This document shows positions 23,112-35,206 of a stretch of DNA of 64,000 bases, in pieces. Each line of letters opens with the position of its first letter. Within the stretch, counting starts at the first letter, position 1. The position numbers were made by a program, and so were the translations under genes. Below the pieces are notes generated by a model that saw only the letters and a program-made list of their open reading frames with translations, was not told the origin of the DNA and ran no database searches. The stretch comes from Edaphochlamys debaryana (lineage: Eukaryota; Chlorophyta; Chlorophyceae; Chlamydomonadales), in the NCBI GenBank assembly GCA_016858145.1, contig JAEHOE010000186.1:62001-126000 (forward strand), read 5' to 3'.

Positions 23112-26100
23112 CTAGAGCAGGCTGAGCGACTCGATGGCGGCCCGCTCCTGGTCCAAGCGGCGCTGGAGCTTGGGGCCCTCCAGCAGGCCCTCCACCTGTG
23201 GGGGCAGGTGAGGGACAGGAGAGGGGAGAGGGGTGCTGGTTGCTGAGTGGGATCGCACCGACGCCAGGGGAACGACGCTTGTAGAGAGAGGTACATGCCG
23301 CTGAGGGAGGGGAGAAGGGGAGGGGAGAGGGGGAGGGGAGAGGGGGAGGGGAGAGGGGGAGGGGAGAGGGGGGAGGGGAGAGGGGGAGGGGAGAGGGGGA
23401 GGGGAGAGGGGGAGGGGAGAGGGGTAGGGGGGACGCAGAGGGAAGAAGGGGGGAAGGTCGGGGCGGAGCCTTGTGGGGCAGGGACGGATGGATGGAGGGG
23501 GAACGAGCGGTAGCAAGCGACGTGGCGTTTGCCTGCAAGCACGGGTCGTAACAGGCATTGGGGCCAGGGGGCCTCCGCTCCTGGCCGCACCTGGCGCGCG
23601 GTCTGCAGCACGGCTCCCACGATGATGAGCAGGGAGGTGGTGCCCAGGCTGGTCCCCAGCACCTGTGGGCAGAGGGGCGGAGGGGGGTGGGGAACAGGTG
23701 GAGAGCTGGCAAGACCGCAGACGGGTGCCACATCAAGCCTGAAGAGGGAAGCGATAACGGTGACCATCGGCCTCCTCTCACACACACGACCTCAAAGGCG
23801 GTCTTCCCAGCCCTGCCGTACGTACCCGCAGGCACGCGCCGTCGTACAGCTGCGCCGCCACGGCCAGGCAGCCCAGCGCCGCGCCGCCCCAGAACTTGCA
23901 CTGCGGGGGTGTCGGGGTTGGGGTATGGGGGTTGGGAAAGGCGCAGGAGGATGGATGCGACCGGTCAGGGTTGCAACCAGGGCAGTGCCGCAGCAGCCGT
24001 GTTGACGCCGGACTCGTCGCACACATTGTTGCCTTTCTTGCCGAGCTTTCCGCTTGCTTACAGTTTCCTCGTTGCCTAACATTGTTGCCAGAGCTGTGGG
24101 TTTTGACCCACTCGCCGCCCTGCCAAGACATATGCAGGAAACGCAGAGTTTTATGTAGCCCTGAAGCCGAGCGCACCTGCAGCAGCTTGGTCCTCAGCTC
24201 CTTCTCCGTGGGTTCCCCCGGGACCACACCCCGCAGGCCCACGTTCATCTGAGGGCGGCGCAAAAGGCGAGACGCCGCGGCATCGGGCATCAGCTCTGGT
24301 AAGACGGTGCCGGTACAAGCGGGTGTACTGCCGCCGCCTTGCGTGCCTGGGCCCACACCCACCTCCCACGGCCCTACCGTGCTGAAGTACCGGGCCGCAC
24401 AGCGGGGCATGGTACTTCTTGTTCCCCCACGCTCCTCACCTACCCCTTGGCCGCTGTGTGCCCCAGGGTCACGCGCAGGCCCCTTCCCTTCAATCCACCA
24501 CGCTCTCACCGTGTTGAAGTACTCTGCAATGTCCTTGGGGTTCACACCTCCCAGCGGCAGGAACTCGAGCGCGGTCACCGTCAGGCCAAAGCTGCAGGGG
24601 GGCCGGGCGGGCAGGCGGGCAGGCGATCAGGTAAGGTAAGAGCAAGACCAGCCCTCCCTAGACAAATACTTTCCTTCTGCCCCTGCTCTCAACCGATCAG
24701 TCGGGAACCAGCCCGTGGGGCCCGTGTGGGGCCGCTCCCTCTCGCTCACCGTCCCTCCATGCATCTCAATCGCAGCCCTCTCCTCACGCTCCGTGGCACC
24801 GTAACCCCAAGCCCCTCCCTCGGCCCCTCCTGGCCCTGCTTACCCCACCAGCCCCAGCGGGCTCGTGAGCGCCTCCCCAATGACTGCCGCCGCCGCCGGG
24901 TTGCCTGCGACGGGGCGGCAGCGGACGCACGGCACGAGTCAAGAGGACGAGGTCCGGCCCCAGCGAAGCACCTCTGCCTAAGTGCACGTAGCAGCAGCGT
25001 TCTGAACAGCGTTCTGAACAGCGTTCTGAACAGCGTTCTGAACAGCGTTCTGAACAGCGTTCTGAACAGCGTTCTGAACAGCGCTCTGAACAGCGTTCTG
25101 AACAGCGACCTTTGCGCGCATGCCTGCTTGCTTTCATGCATGCGCAGGCCCCCGTGTGCTCGGACAGCGTTGGACCCGCATGCCACAGCATTGGACGCCG
25201 GGTCCCCAGAATTACATCCCCCCCATCAGCAGAGGCCGTCTGGTGTCATCCCCAGGTCACTTCACGCCCTCACCTGTAATCAGCTGCACCATCTTGGGGA
25301 TGAAGCCATAGTAGGCGGCACCACCCAACACAATGGGCTGCGGGTGTGGATGGGTGTGTGTGTGGGGGTTACCGGTATTCGGGTTAGTTGAATAGGTGAG
25401 GTGACACCTGGGCATGACACCTGGATAGCGCTGCATTGTCTGCCACCAGCCGCACACTACCCACACCACGAGTGTCTACAGAGAGCCCCGCAGCGGCCCC
25501 GCACCAGCCCCGCAGCCCCCGCCCACCATCATTCCCGACGAGCTCAGCTGCAGAGGGAAGTACTCCCCCGGCCGCGCCGCGCCCGGGCCCGTCCCTGCCC
25601 CTGCCCCCGCCGCCGCCGCGGCGGGGGTCCCCGGCGCCCCTGCCGCCGCGGCGGCGCCCCCCGCCGGCTGCTGCGGCTGCTGGGACCGGGGGCCCAGGGC
25701 GGACTGGCGAGCGAGGCGCTCGTTGGACCGTTTCTGAGCCAGGATGCGCGCCTGAGCAATCAGGTCTTGCTGCGGGGCGGGGCGGGCCACGGTAAGGGAA
25801 GCTTGAGTAGGTGAGAGCCGGAAGGTCACGGGCGATGCCATCAACGTTAGGACCAGGATTAAGGCAGGCCGTCCCCTCCTCCCCCTTTCCCCTCCTCCCA
25901 GTACCCTCTCCCCGCCACCACCCCGCCCCTCTCACCAGCCCGCCGCCCTGCCCCCGCTGCCCCGGCGGCGGCGGCGCTGACGTGGCGTACTGTACGACAG
26001 GCAGCCGCAGCTCGGAGGTGGAGAGCCACACGGAGAAGAGGACCAGGGCCAGGTAGCCTTTGGGGAGGAGGGGGGATGACGTAAGGGGGGAGAGGGAAAG

Positions 26101-29100
26101 GTGAGTGCATGGGTTGGGGGGTAGCGGGGCGGTGGGCGATGACGGGATGAGGGGGCGAGAGACAAGGGATGCTGGCACGCTCTTCTTTTGCCCCCCTTCT
26201 TTCCTGCACCCCCGCACCCGCCAGCATGGCCGCAAGCCCTGTCCTCTCCCCACCCCCTCCCCTGCCCCTGTCCCTTTCTCCTCTGATCCCCCTCTCCCCC
26301 TAGGCAGGCACACCCCGCCCCCCCCCTACCCGCCAGCATGGCTGCCAGCCCTCGTGACCTCCTCTCTCCTGCCACTGTCCTGTCCTCCCCCACTACCCTC
26401 TTCCCCCCCTCCCCCTCGGCAGGCATACCCTCCCTCGCCAGCCCTGACACCCTCTCCCCAGACCCTGTCACCACCTCTTCCCCAGCCCTCTCCCCCTCCC
26501 ACCTATACGGGGTATCCCGCTCAGCAACAAACACTCCCCCTCCCGCAACCCCTGCCCCTACTCCCCCGCTTCCGCCCCCCCCCCCCTACCCGCCAGCATG
26601 GCCGCCAGCCTCAGGGGCGACAGCAGGGAGGCGTCCAGGGCCGCAAGCACCGTGTGGAGGGTGGAGGCGTACTCTGGGGGGTGGGTGGTTGGGGGAGGGT
26701 GGGTAGGTGGGTGGATGAGGAATGGAGGGAGGGAGGATAGCGGTCCGGACTGGAAGCAGAAGCAGGAGGGGAGGGGAGTGGGGAAGCGAGCCAGGTAGGG
26801 GTAGGAGAGAGGCAGCCGCATCCCAAGCCCACCGTCCCCACGTGGCGGATCCTGCCGTACCCGAGATGATGGACGAGCAGATGACCAGCGAGGAGCCGTT
26901 GCCGAGCCCGTACGCGGTGATGGTGTTGGCTGTACGGCAGGGAGGTGACGGGGTGCGCGATCAACGCCGTAAACGGCCAACCAAACGAGTGGTGGAAGCT
27001 GGCACCAGCCCTCCTCCCTGGCCTCGACTGCAGCCTGTAGCCCCAGCGGCTAAGGGAGGCCCCCCTTCGTCGGACTGGGCATCTACCCTCAACCCTAAAG
27101 CCTAAACGCCTTTCTTCCTCGGGCGGCCCTCCCCGCCACCGGGCTCGCTGGCTGCCGCTCCCGCTCCCCCTGCACTCTGCATCTCGTTCGAGATCAACCC
27201 CACCATGCCCCAGGGGACCCACCCGCGAAGTGGATGACGCACCCGCCCGCCACCAGCGCCAGTACGGTGCCCGGCAGGAAGGAGCTGGCGGCGCCGTACA
27301 GCGCACATGGCTGCAGCTCCAGGGCCTTGACCAGGGCCTGACAGGGGGGCGGGGTGGAGGGTGAGGCGGGAGGGCTAGGGGGGTGAAGGGAGATGCTAGG
27401 GAGGGGAGCAGGAGGAGAGGAGGGAGGGAGAGACTGGGGGACGGTTCAAGGGAGAAAGCCCCACAGCAGACCCACTGCCGATAGCAACTCACCAGGATGA
27501 CGGCGAAGGCCACGGCGAGGTTGTTGGAGAATGCGTTGAGCACGGCCTCGCCTGCGGGAGACGGGGAGCGCAGGGGCAGGGGCAGGGTGGTAGGAGGGTA
27601 GGGGGGTTTGAGGATTTGATGGTGGAGGGTGAAGGGTGGAGGCAGGGACACTCGTGAACGGGGCACATGAGCCTCAGCCCCAGCCCCACGCCCGACAGGT
27701 CGTCGGGACACACGGGCCTCCACCCCCCCCTCCCCCCTCCCCGCACCCCCCCCTCCCCCCTCCCCGCACCCCCCCCTCCCCACACCCGTGCGCCCCTCCT
27801 TGCGCGCCTCCCGCAGTCGCCCCAGCCACTCCATTCCGGGCAGCGTGGTGATCTCCTGCGGTGGAGAGGGCGGGGTGGGGGGCGGACAGGGGGTGGATGA
27901 AGCTGAGCGGGGGTGCGCCAGTAGCGGCAGTAGCAGCACCGGACAAGCTACAGGGGGTGGAGGCTGTGAGGACATGAGGTGATGCGGCGATCCCCAGGAT
28001 TTGAACTGAGGCCGGCAGAGGGCTGACGTGTTGGCCGCCGGTCAGGTGAACACGGTGGTCCCGGAGTGGGCCCCGACGCGTGGGCCCTGATGCGTGGACC
28101 CCGATGCGTGGGCCCGGCCGGTCCCACCTGGGGCAGCACCAGCAGCAGGCTGAGCAGGATGGATGCGTTGATCCATGGGGAGATACCCAGGTCAAAGAGG
28201 GAGGCGGGGATGTCGGAGGCCTGGCCATACAGGGCCTTGATCAGGCGCTCGCCTTTAGGGGACGGAGAGGGGGGTGGGAGGGGAGAGGGGGCGGGGAGGG
28301 TGTGAGAGGGGCCGAAGCGCCTCGCCTCGATCCGCACGCATGCCCACCTCCCTCACCACCTCAAGTTGCCATGAAGCCACTATCCCACTCACCACGCACC
28401 CACTCACCCACCCGTCTGACGGGGGACGGTAGGCCCTCCCCACCTAGCCCTCAGCCTCCCCAAACCTCGGTCTCTACCCCCCCCCCCTCCCTCTCCTCCC
28501 CTCCCCATCCCGCAGCTGCTCCCCAGCCCCCTCCCCACCCGTGGTTGCCGCCACGGGCGCCGCCACCGCCGCCAGCTCCACCCCCGGCAACGGGATGAAG
28601 TGGCCGCAGCGGATGAGTGCCAGCAGGCCCACAGTGAGGGCGGCGCGCTGGATGATCTCCTGGAGAGGGTTGCGAGGGATGGGAAGGGGAAGGGAGGTGG
28701 GTTTGAGGGGCAGTGGGGTGGCGGCGTGGGGGGGTATGTGGAACAGCGCGCTTGAAGAACCAGGGTCCCTGGGGCAATGCGTCGCCAGGTGTAAGAGCTG
28801 CAGGCTGGCCCGGGCCCGCCTGGGCCTGGCCTGGGCTCAATGCCTGCGCCATAGAGAGGCTTCATGGGAACAGCCCCGGCCCAGCGCGTGCGCTCAGCTC
28901 AGCTGGGCTACCAAGCTGTCGCCCTGACAGACAGCCCCACCGCCTCGCACGCCAGGCCTGAAGGAGCCTCGGCGATGCACCCAGCTGGCTCGAAGACACC
29001 CGGCAGTACAGCACCTAACTGGCGCAGACTCAACCCCACGTACCCTATCCCGAACCTACTCCGCCCTTGTACCTCCTCGATACTCCGAGGTGGTCACACA

Positions 29101-29794
29101 CGACACACCTTGTAGTAGCGGCTTGCCGACCCATACCGTACGTCGCAGGGCTTCGCTAGCCCAGACACCTTCCCATCCCCATGGCCTTTCCCCGTCTGAC
29201 ATAATGCAGCCCCAAGCGCACCTTATAGTAGTGAAAGATCTTTCCAAGCCAGGCCACGATACCCGCGCCTGGTAGCCGCGGGGCGGGCGAGGGGAACGCA
29301 GAGGCAGCCGAGGCGGCTGCGGGCAGGGGCGGCAGCCGCCGCCCGAGCGTGTGCCGGGAAGAGGCGGCGGAGCCGGGCCCCGGACCCGCGGCGGGTGCCG
29401 GGAAGGGCAGGGCTGGTGGTCGCCTGTGGTTAAAGGAGCGGCGTCAGTGCTAGTGCTAGTGCGAGTGCGAGTGCGGCCTGTCCACTAGGTCCATGATTGC
29501 CTGCCACATGGCGGCCCCTGCACTCCTGCCTGCCGGCCCCCGCCCAGGCCTGCGCAGGCCCGGGACCCGCCTGAACCTGCCCCCGGCACCCCTGTACAGT
29601 CCACCCCTCCCCACCCACCCGCTGCTGCAAGGCCCAAGGCCCTCGGAGGGGCTGGCGGCTGCTGCAGCCGCCCCAATTCGTGCCGGGCGGTCGTGGATGC
29701 CATCCGGGCCCACGCCGCCGACCTGATGCCGCCACCCGCGCACTCCACGCGCCACGAGCTGCAGCTGCTGGAGCCGATGGTACTGGCACAGCAT
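23112..29794 (-). CDS. SECY: SecY-type preprotein translocase channel, plastid (SCY2-like?)
   Basis: Polytopic channel subunit that moves or inserts proteins across a plastid membrane. Minus exons: 29619-29794, 29222-29423, 28539-28659, 28128-28252, 27786-27855, 27493-27551, 27223-27337, 26861-26929, 26590-26673, 25936-26057, 25527-25769, 25274-25337, 24844-24904, 24510-24591, 24177-24248, 23826-23900, 23591-23662, 23112-23195. Phases close: 631 residues. Residues 1-110 look like a plastid transit region; the first exon is the least certain. Signatures: RCGHFIPLPGVEL (first membrane segment and plug), ISPWINASILLSLLL, YGLGNGSSLVICSSI, STSELRLPVVQY, SSSGMMPIVLGG, GTTSLLIIVGAVL. FWGG near the C-terminus recalls SCY2, the envelope Sec2 form, rather than thylakoid SCY1; this rests on memory. 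The fourth cytosolic loop carries a ~65-residue Gln/Ala/Gly/Pro insertion. Divergent from the HDAC gene. Confidence 0.9.
23231..23272 (-). repeat. Dispersed intronic motif, copy 2
   Basis: Reverse strand reads CTGGCGTCGGTGCGATCCCA followed by CTCAGCAAC, near-identical to the copy at 19399-19440. It sits in the last SecY intron (23196-23590), in sense, about 35 bases before the 3' splice site. Confidence 0.75.
23298..23430. repeat. G-rich minisatellite in the last SecY intron
   Basis: About ten copies of a 12-13-base unit of the GGGGAGAGGGGGA type on plus (CCCCTCTCCCCCT in the transcript). It lies just upstream of intronic motif copy 2. Confidence 0.85.
24046..24082 (-). repeat. Dispersed repeat shared with 58534-58570
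   Basis: A ~37-base segment in the SecY intron 23901-24176 that matches 58534-58570 with about three mismatches. On the minus strand it reads ...CGAGGAAACTGTAAGCAAGC... and contains a TGTAA word in sense, in the same orientation relative to transcription at both sites. Confidence 0.6.
24996..25103. repeat. 12-bp minisatellite, nine units, in a SecY intron
   Basis: Nine head-to-tail copies of AGCGTTCTGAAC (24996-25103); one copy has GCTC for GTTC. Inside the intron 24905-25273. The 12-base period keeps reading frames open on both strands, which produces spurious ORFs. Confidence 0.95.
26510..26539 (+). repeat. Dispersed intronic motif, copy 3 (antisense)
   Basis: GTATCCCGCTCAGCAACAAA and flanks, inside the SecY intron 26058-26589 but on the strand opposite to transcription. 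Shorter match than copies 1 and 2. Confidence 0.6.
27724..27781. repeat. C-rich 22-bp minisatellite in a SecY intron
   Basis: About two and a half copies of a 22-base unit of the CCCCCCTCCCCCCTCCCCGC type directly next to the splice donor of the exon 27786-27855. Purely intronic. Confidence 0.75.
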
Positions 29795-30450
29795 GTCACC
29801 AGCGGCGGGCCCAGGATTGTGCACGCGACGGGTGCATGGCACTGGGCGCTGCACAGGCCAGGAGGCGCCTGTACCTATGCGCTGTGTTTTGATCGGTATA
29901 GGCGCTTGCATGCTCGTCTAGCGCAGTCTCGCAAAGCGCGCAGGTAGAGCGCCGGGGCGTTTGGCGGGATGCGGCCACCTCGCAAGCTCGAAAAGACTAC
30001 AGAGAGTTAAGTTCGCTTGGAAAGTTGCCGCGAGTAGCAGTATTTGCTCAGGTTGGCAGGCAGTGCTCAGCAGGATGATGCCAAAGGGCTGCATCAGCTC
30101 TGCTTCCCGAAGCCACAAGCCAAAGCACTCCATCCTGAGCAACGACATAAGCATAGCTTGTTCACAGGAACCTCGGCACTAAGAACACCTCAAGCTCCAG
30201 CTCCACCGGTTGAGCGACCCCGGAACTTCACCACTCCTGCCTCTCGCTGCGCTCTCCCCGACAAGGGGCCGCTTCTGGTGTACCTGCAGAGGCTGAGAGG
30301 CTTCGCTGGATGCGCTTTGCGAGCAGCCAACGTCCCACCGCCCGTCGCGGCCAAACCCGAGCCCCAGCTTCAGCCGTGCCGCCCCTACCAAGCCCCGGCG
30401 CAAGCCGGAGCGCCCTTGCGGCTACCGCCGCTCTGGGCACGGTCTCGCAA
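29795..30450. promoter_or_regulatory. Divergent promoter region, SecY (-) and HDAC (+)
   Basis: 656 bases between the two start codons, composition lower in GC than the exons. No TATA box was recognised on either side. If the first SecY exon is wrong, the region extends down to 29424. Confidence 0.45.
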
Positions 30451-33400
30451 ATGAGCGCCAACAATACACGGCCCCTTCTCGACGGCGCTCAACCCGACAG
30501 CCCCGCGGCGGCCGATGCCATCCGGGGATCCCGTGCGGCTGCAATGGCGCCGGATGCGATGGTTGCCACGACAAGCGGCAGAGCAAACGACTTCGCCTCC
30601 CTAGCGCCGTTGTGGGGCAAGGGCCAGCAGCTGGCGGCTGCCTACGCCGATGTCCTGGAGGGCACCGAGTGGCCGCGGCCCGACCAACGGCCCATCGTCT
30701 ATCACCCCAGGTGAACCCCCTTACTGCACCACACACACACTCTCTCCGACACAACTACTCACGCCCTGCACACCCGGTTGCACACCGCGTCTACCACCCC
30801 AGGTGGGTGAACCACCTGGCCGGTGCCGCCCCCACACGCACACAGGCTCGCACGCCCGCGCTGTTCATCACCCCACCACCACCACCACCACCACCCCTCA
30901 GCACATGCCGCGAGCCAACCCCCACCTGAGGCTTCCGCGCTCGCTGCTGCTGCGGCCTCCACCGGCCTATCATACCCTGATCCTGACCTCCATACCGTAC
31001 CGCAGGTACAACATCAGCTTCTTCGGACTCGAGAAGCTGCACCCCTTTGACGCGGGCAAGTTCGGAAAGGTGGTGGCGGCGCTGGCGGCACAGGGCCTGG
31101 TGGAGCCGACGCAGGTAGGGGGGCGAGGTGTGACACCGGGTTGGGAGCTGAAGCGCTTCAGGGGCTGCGGGGTGGGGCGTTCCCCCCGTTCGGAGGCAGC
31201 GGGAGCGAGCTGTGCTTTCTGCGGTCGCGGCACCGCCCCCCGCCCGCTCCCGTCCATACCCCTTCCCTCGTTTATCCCCTCGCCTCCCCCCCCCCAGCTG
31301 GTCCAGCCCAAGGAGGCCTCACTGGAGCTGCTGGGGCAGGTGCACTCCCAGGTATGTGTTCAGGCTGCTGGTGTAAAGGCCGAGAAAGCGTAGGCGCGGT
31401 GTGGGGGGCTCGCATGGGACGAATTGGGAGGCTGGTGCGAGCAGGAAGCTCGTAGGACCAGCAGGGGAGGCTGGAGCGAGCAGGAGGCAACGGGAGGGCC
31501 GGTGCGCTGCCTTGGGGCCAGCGGGTGCGCAGCAGCTGCGTGCGGGCAGCACCGTTGTCCGCAACGGCGCCTGTGCTGCGGGTTCGTGCCGCCCAGGCCC
31601 TAGGCTGCAGGTGTAATACTGCAGCGGCTAACGCCGGCTCGCGTGTCTCCTCCACGCTCCCCGCCCCCCCGCCTGCCCCCCGCTCAGGAGTACCTGTACA
31701 AGATCCACCACCACAACTTCACGGTCGTACAGGTACGGCACACGGATGACGATGCCAGGCAGCAGCTGCGGACCTTGCTTGCACGCGCCGGGCCTTACCC
31801 GACCAGGAGGGTCGGAGGCTGCCCTTCCCGTCGGGGCCCAGGAACTAAGGGCGGCTCCACTCAAGCTCCCCTTCCCTCCCGCCCCTCCCCCACCACTGCA
31901 CCCCCCTGCCCCTCCCCACCTCCCCGCCTCAGGTCACGGAGCTGGCCGCTCTCTCCCTGCTGCCCAACAAGCTGCTGCAGTGGCGCGTGGTCAGCCCCAT
32001 GAAGTGAGGAGAGGGGGTGGGGCTTGGCCGGGCAGGCACCCCCCGGCACTCGGAAGCCTGGCTGGCCCTCGTACTGCTCACGTGCTGCTCACGTACGGCT
32101 CACGTACGGCAGGAGCGTGTTGTCTGTCCTGCTGGGCCTGGGCCTCGAGCTGGATCTTGCTCTACGGTCCAAAACCCAGACCGCTCGAACCCACGCTCTC
32201 CCCATACTGCCCCCCAGGACGTGGGCGGCACCGTGCTGGCCGCGGCCCCGTGCTCCTGCCGTACTCAACCCCACGCTACCCCCCATGTGCCCCCCTGCTC
32301 TCCCCCTGCTACCCCCCAGGCTGCACGTAGGCGGCACCGTCCTGGCGGCGGGTCTGGCTCTGGAGCGGGGCTGGGCCATCAACCTGGGCGGCGGCATGCA
32401 CCACGCAGCGGCGGACCGGGGCATGGGCTGGTGCCCCTTCGACGACATTGGTGGGGTTGGGTGGGGGCGCGCGGGTGGTTGGGGCGGTTGATGGAGAGGA
32501 TGGGGTCGATGTGGAGGAGACACTCGAAGGCGGGAGCGCACCGATATAAGCGTAGGCCCAGCGCTCAGCGTCTGTCTGTGCGGTGGGTACGGCAGCCAGG
32601 GTACGGCAGCCACGCCATCCTGCTGATGAGCCCAGGGTTCCGGCCGTCCGCAACTGCCCTGCCCCCCACAGTGCTGGCCACGTTGCGGGCTCGCTCAGCC
32701 CTGGCCTCCGCCAACTCCACCGCTCCCCTCGCCCTCACCTCCGCCGCCTCCGCCACCGCCTCCGCCGCTGGCTCCGCCTCCGTCACCACGCTGCCCGCCT
32801 CCAGCGCTGCTGCGAAAGAGTCACCCTCGGCTGCGGGGTCAGCAGCGGTGGACGCACCCTGGGGCTCCACATCTGCGGCCAGAGCGGCAGGGCCTGAGGC
32901 GACCACGAGCGGATCTGCACCCGGATCGGGGTCCGGATCTGGATCCAGTACGGAGGATCTGGTGGTGCTGGTTGTGGATCTGGACGCGCACCAGGGCAAC
33001 GGCGTTGAGCGGGTGAGGCACGTGCGCGCGTCTCCATTCGTGAGGCTCTGGGGGATGTTCTTGAGGCTCTGGGGGATGGCCATCGGGGGTTGGGTGCGTA
33101 CCGTAGGCACGAGGGGGTGGTGACCACCGCGTGCCTCGCTGCCTCCGCTCCCGTGCCCTCCCTCCCCTTCCCCGCAACAAGCACCCCCCCCCAGCCCTCA
33201 CACCCCGGCGCCCCCCCTCCTCGCCCCCACCCACACCCGCCCCCCTGGCATGCCCCCCAGGACAAGCTGCACCTGCGCCTGAGCGCCTTCCACATCCTAG
33301 ACGTCTACAACGCCCGAATCTTTCCCCGGGACGAGGAAGCAAAGGTGCGTGCCTCTGCTGGGGCTGCGGCCCTCTGCGCACTCCTGGGCACCTCCGGGCT

Positions 33401-35206
33401 GCGTGCGAATCCTGGTGCCGCGCTCTAGGGCTCTCGTGCACGGACCCGCCAGCTTGCTCCCACTCGCGCACTCACGCGTTGTCACCGCCAAGGCCCCTGC
33501 TCGTCCCATCCCGCCTTAGCTCATTGGGACCACCGCCCTTCGCGCATCCCGGCCAGAGCGGCCTGCTCAAGCATTAGGGCTGCTGTGGTTGCTTTGATTC
33601 CAAGACGGTCCATGTTACGAATCTTGCACTCCCCTCCGCAGCCCGCGATCGACATCGCGGTGGAGCTTGTGTCGGGCGCGGGGGACGAGACCTACCTCTC
33701 CCAGGCAAGGGGGGAGCGGGCTGAAGGGGACGGGGGCCGGCTTCAAGGGCGCAAAGGGGACCAACTGCGGGGGGCCTCGCGAACGCCCAGACCCTGGTTG
33801 CTTGGCACCGCGTCTCACCGCTCAATCGCGAGGGTCGCAGAGATCCCATCGCGTAGACCGCGGGCGACATGCACTGCTATGCGCTTAGGCCAGACAGCAT
33901 CGCGCTCCGCAGCCCCATGAGCCTGTACGTCGTGCGTTCCCAGCACTGTTCTTACTTCGAACGATTGATCAAGCTTAGGTGATCGTACAACAATCGTCCG
34001 GAATGGCAGCGCACAGGGCTACGGACAGTCTGGTTCGGTACCGACCGTCTCTCGCTGATCTCCCTATCGCGGGGCGGGACGATATCTACCGCTTCGTCCA
34101 ACGCCTTCGCCTGCCATCTGCCCTATCTCCCCCATCCCTCAATCCCTCAATCCCCGCCCCCGTGCCCGCGCCGATGTCTTCTAACCCCACCCCACCCTAC
34201 CCCACCCCACCCTACCCCACCCCACCCCACCCCACCCCACCCCACCCCACCCCACCCCCACCCCACCCCACCCCACCCCACCCCACCCCACCCCACCCCA
34301 CCCCACCCCACCCCACCCCACCCCACCCCACCCCACCCCACCCCACCCCACCCCACCCCACCCCACCCCATCGCGCCCCTCCGCAGCTCGACGCCGCGCT
34401 CGCCCGCGCCGCCTCCGAGCTGCCCCGCCCCGGCCTGGTGCTCTACAACGCGGGCACGGACGTGCTCCAGGGGGACCCCTTGGGGCGCCTGGGCGTGAGC
34501 GCAGCGGGCGTCATGCTGCGGGACGAGGCGGTGGGTCGGTCGGGGGAGGGGTGTGGTGGGGCAGATGTGTTCGGGGGCTGGGCACTTCGGTGGGTCGGTC
34601 GGGGGACGAGGGGGCCGGGGCACTTCTTTGTGGGCGTGTTCCGGGGCTGCTCGAGGCCTCGCACAGGAATGGCCGGGGGAAACAGGGCGGATGTGTTTGG
34701 GGGCGGGGCGCTTCTCTGCGGGTGCGTGATGGAGGTTTTGTGTTGGCTGGGGGAACCAGGGCGGGGCGGGGGAGTTGTTGGCGTGACGGGGGCGTCAGGG
34801 CTGGCCTCGCGCGCTGCTGGGCTGAAGCTGGGTCCCCCGCCACCATCTCAAGTCTGGGGCATGAAGCCCGACGGGGCCCTGGCCCCAACTAACCTGTCTT
34901 GCAAACTGCCCATGCGAACCCCGTCCACCTTGCCCCCACAACACACCTCAGGTCTGGCGATGGGCTCGTGATGTGGCACGTGCGCCCATCTGCATGCTCC
35001 TGTCGGGCGGTTACGCGCCGCAGTCCGCTGACGTCATCACGGCCTCCATTACTAATCTCTTCCACAAGTTTGATCTGGGGGAGACGGCGGGCGGAGGCGG
35101 CAGCGAGGCGCCGGCCATCGGTGTAGAGCCGGCGGCTGCCGGGGCGCCGGCGGGCGGCGGAGGGCCATCGACGCAGGAGCCACCACTGAACGTCGCCGCC
35201 GTGTGA
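30451..35206 (+). CDS. Class IV (HDAC11-like) histone deacetylase
   Basis: Zinc hydrolase that removes acyl groups from lysines; HDAC11 relatives prefer long-chain acyl-lysine. Exons 30451-30710, 31006-31114, 31298-31351, 31688-31732, 31933-32003, 32320-32450, 32672-33012, 33261-33344, 33642-33704, 34387-34530, 34952-35206. Phases close: 518 residues. After ~80 variable residues come RPIVYHPRYNISFFGLEKLH and PFDAGKFGKV, the class IV signature. Catalytic features are all present: GGGMHHAAADRG (His pair), DLDAHQGNG (zinc Asp/His), LYNAGTD (zinc Asp), SGGY (transition-state Tyr). An Ala/Ser/Gly-rich insertion of about 85 residues (exon 32672-33012) separates the His pair from the first zinc ligands, and the C-terminus has a Gly/Ala/Pro tail. 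The intron after 33704 appears to start with GC instead of GT. Confidence 0.92.
34184..34371. repeat. CCCCA pentanucleotide microsatellite in an HDAC intron
   Basis: Roughly 37 copies of CCCCA with a few T-for-C interruptions at the left end, ending about 15 bases before the 3' splice site at 34386. The antisense strand is a long G4-tract array (TGGGG). It forms the polypyrimidine tract of the GC-AG intron. Confidence 0.95.

Noticed and set aside
24996..25103. Possible CRISPR-like array
   Set aside because: Units are 12 bp with no spacers, inside a eukaryotic intron; it is a minisatellite.
34184..34371. Pro-Thr/Trp-Gly-rich repeat protein frames
   Set aside because: Open on both strands only because of the CCCCA pentamer; the segment is intronic in the HDAC gene.
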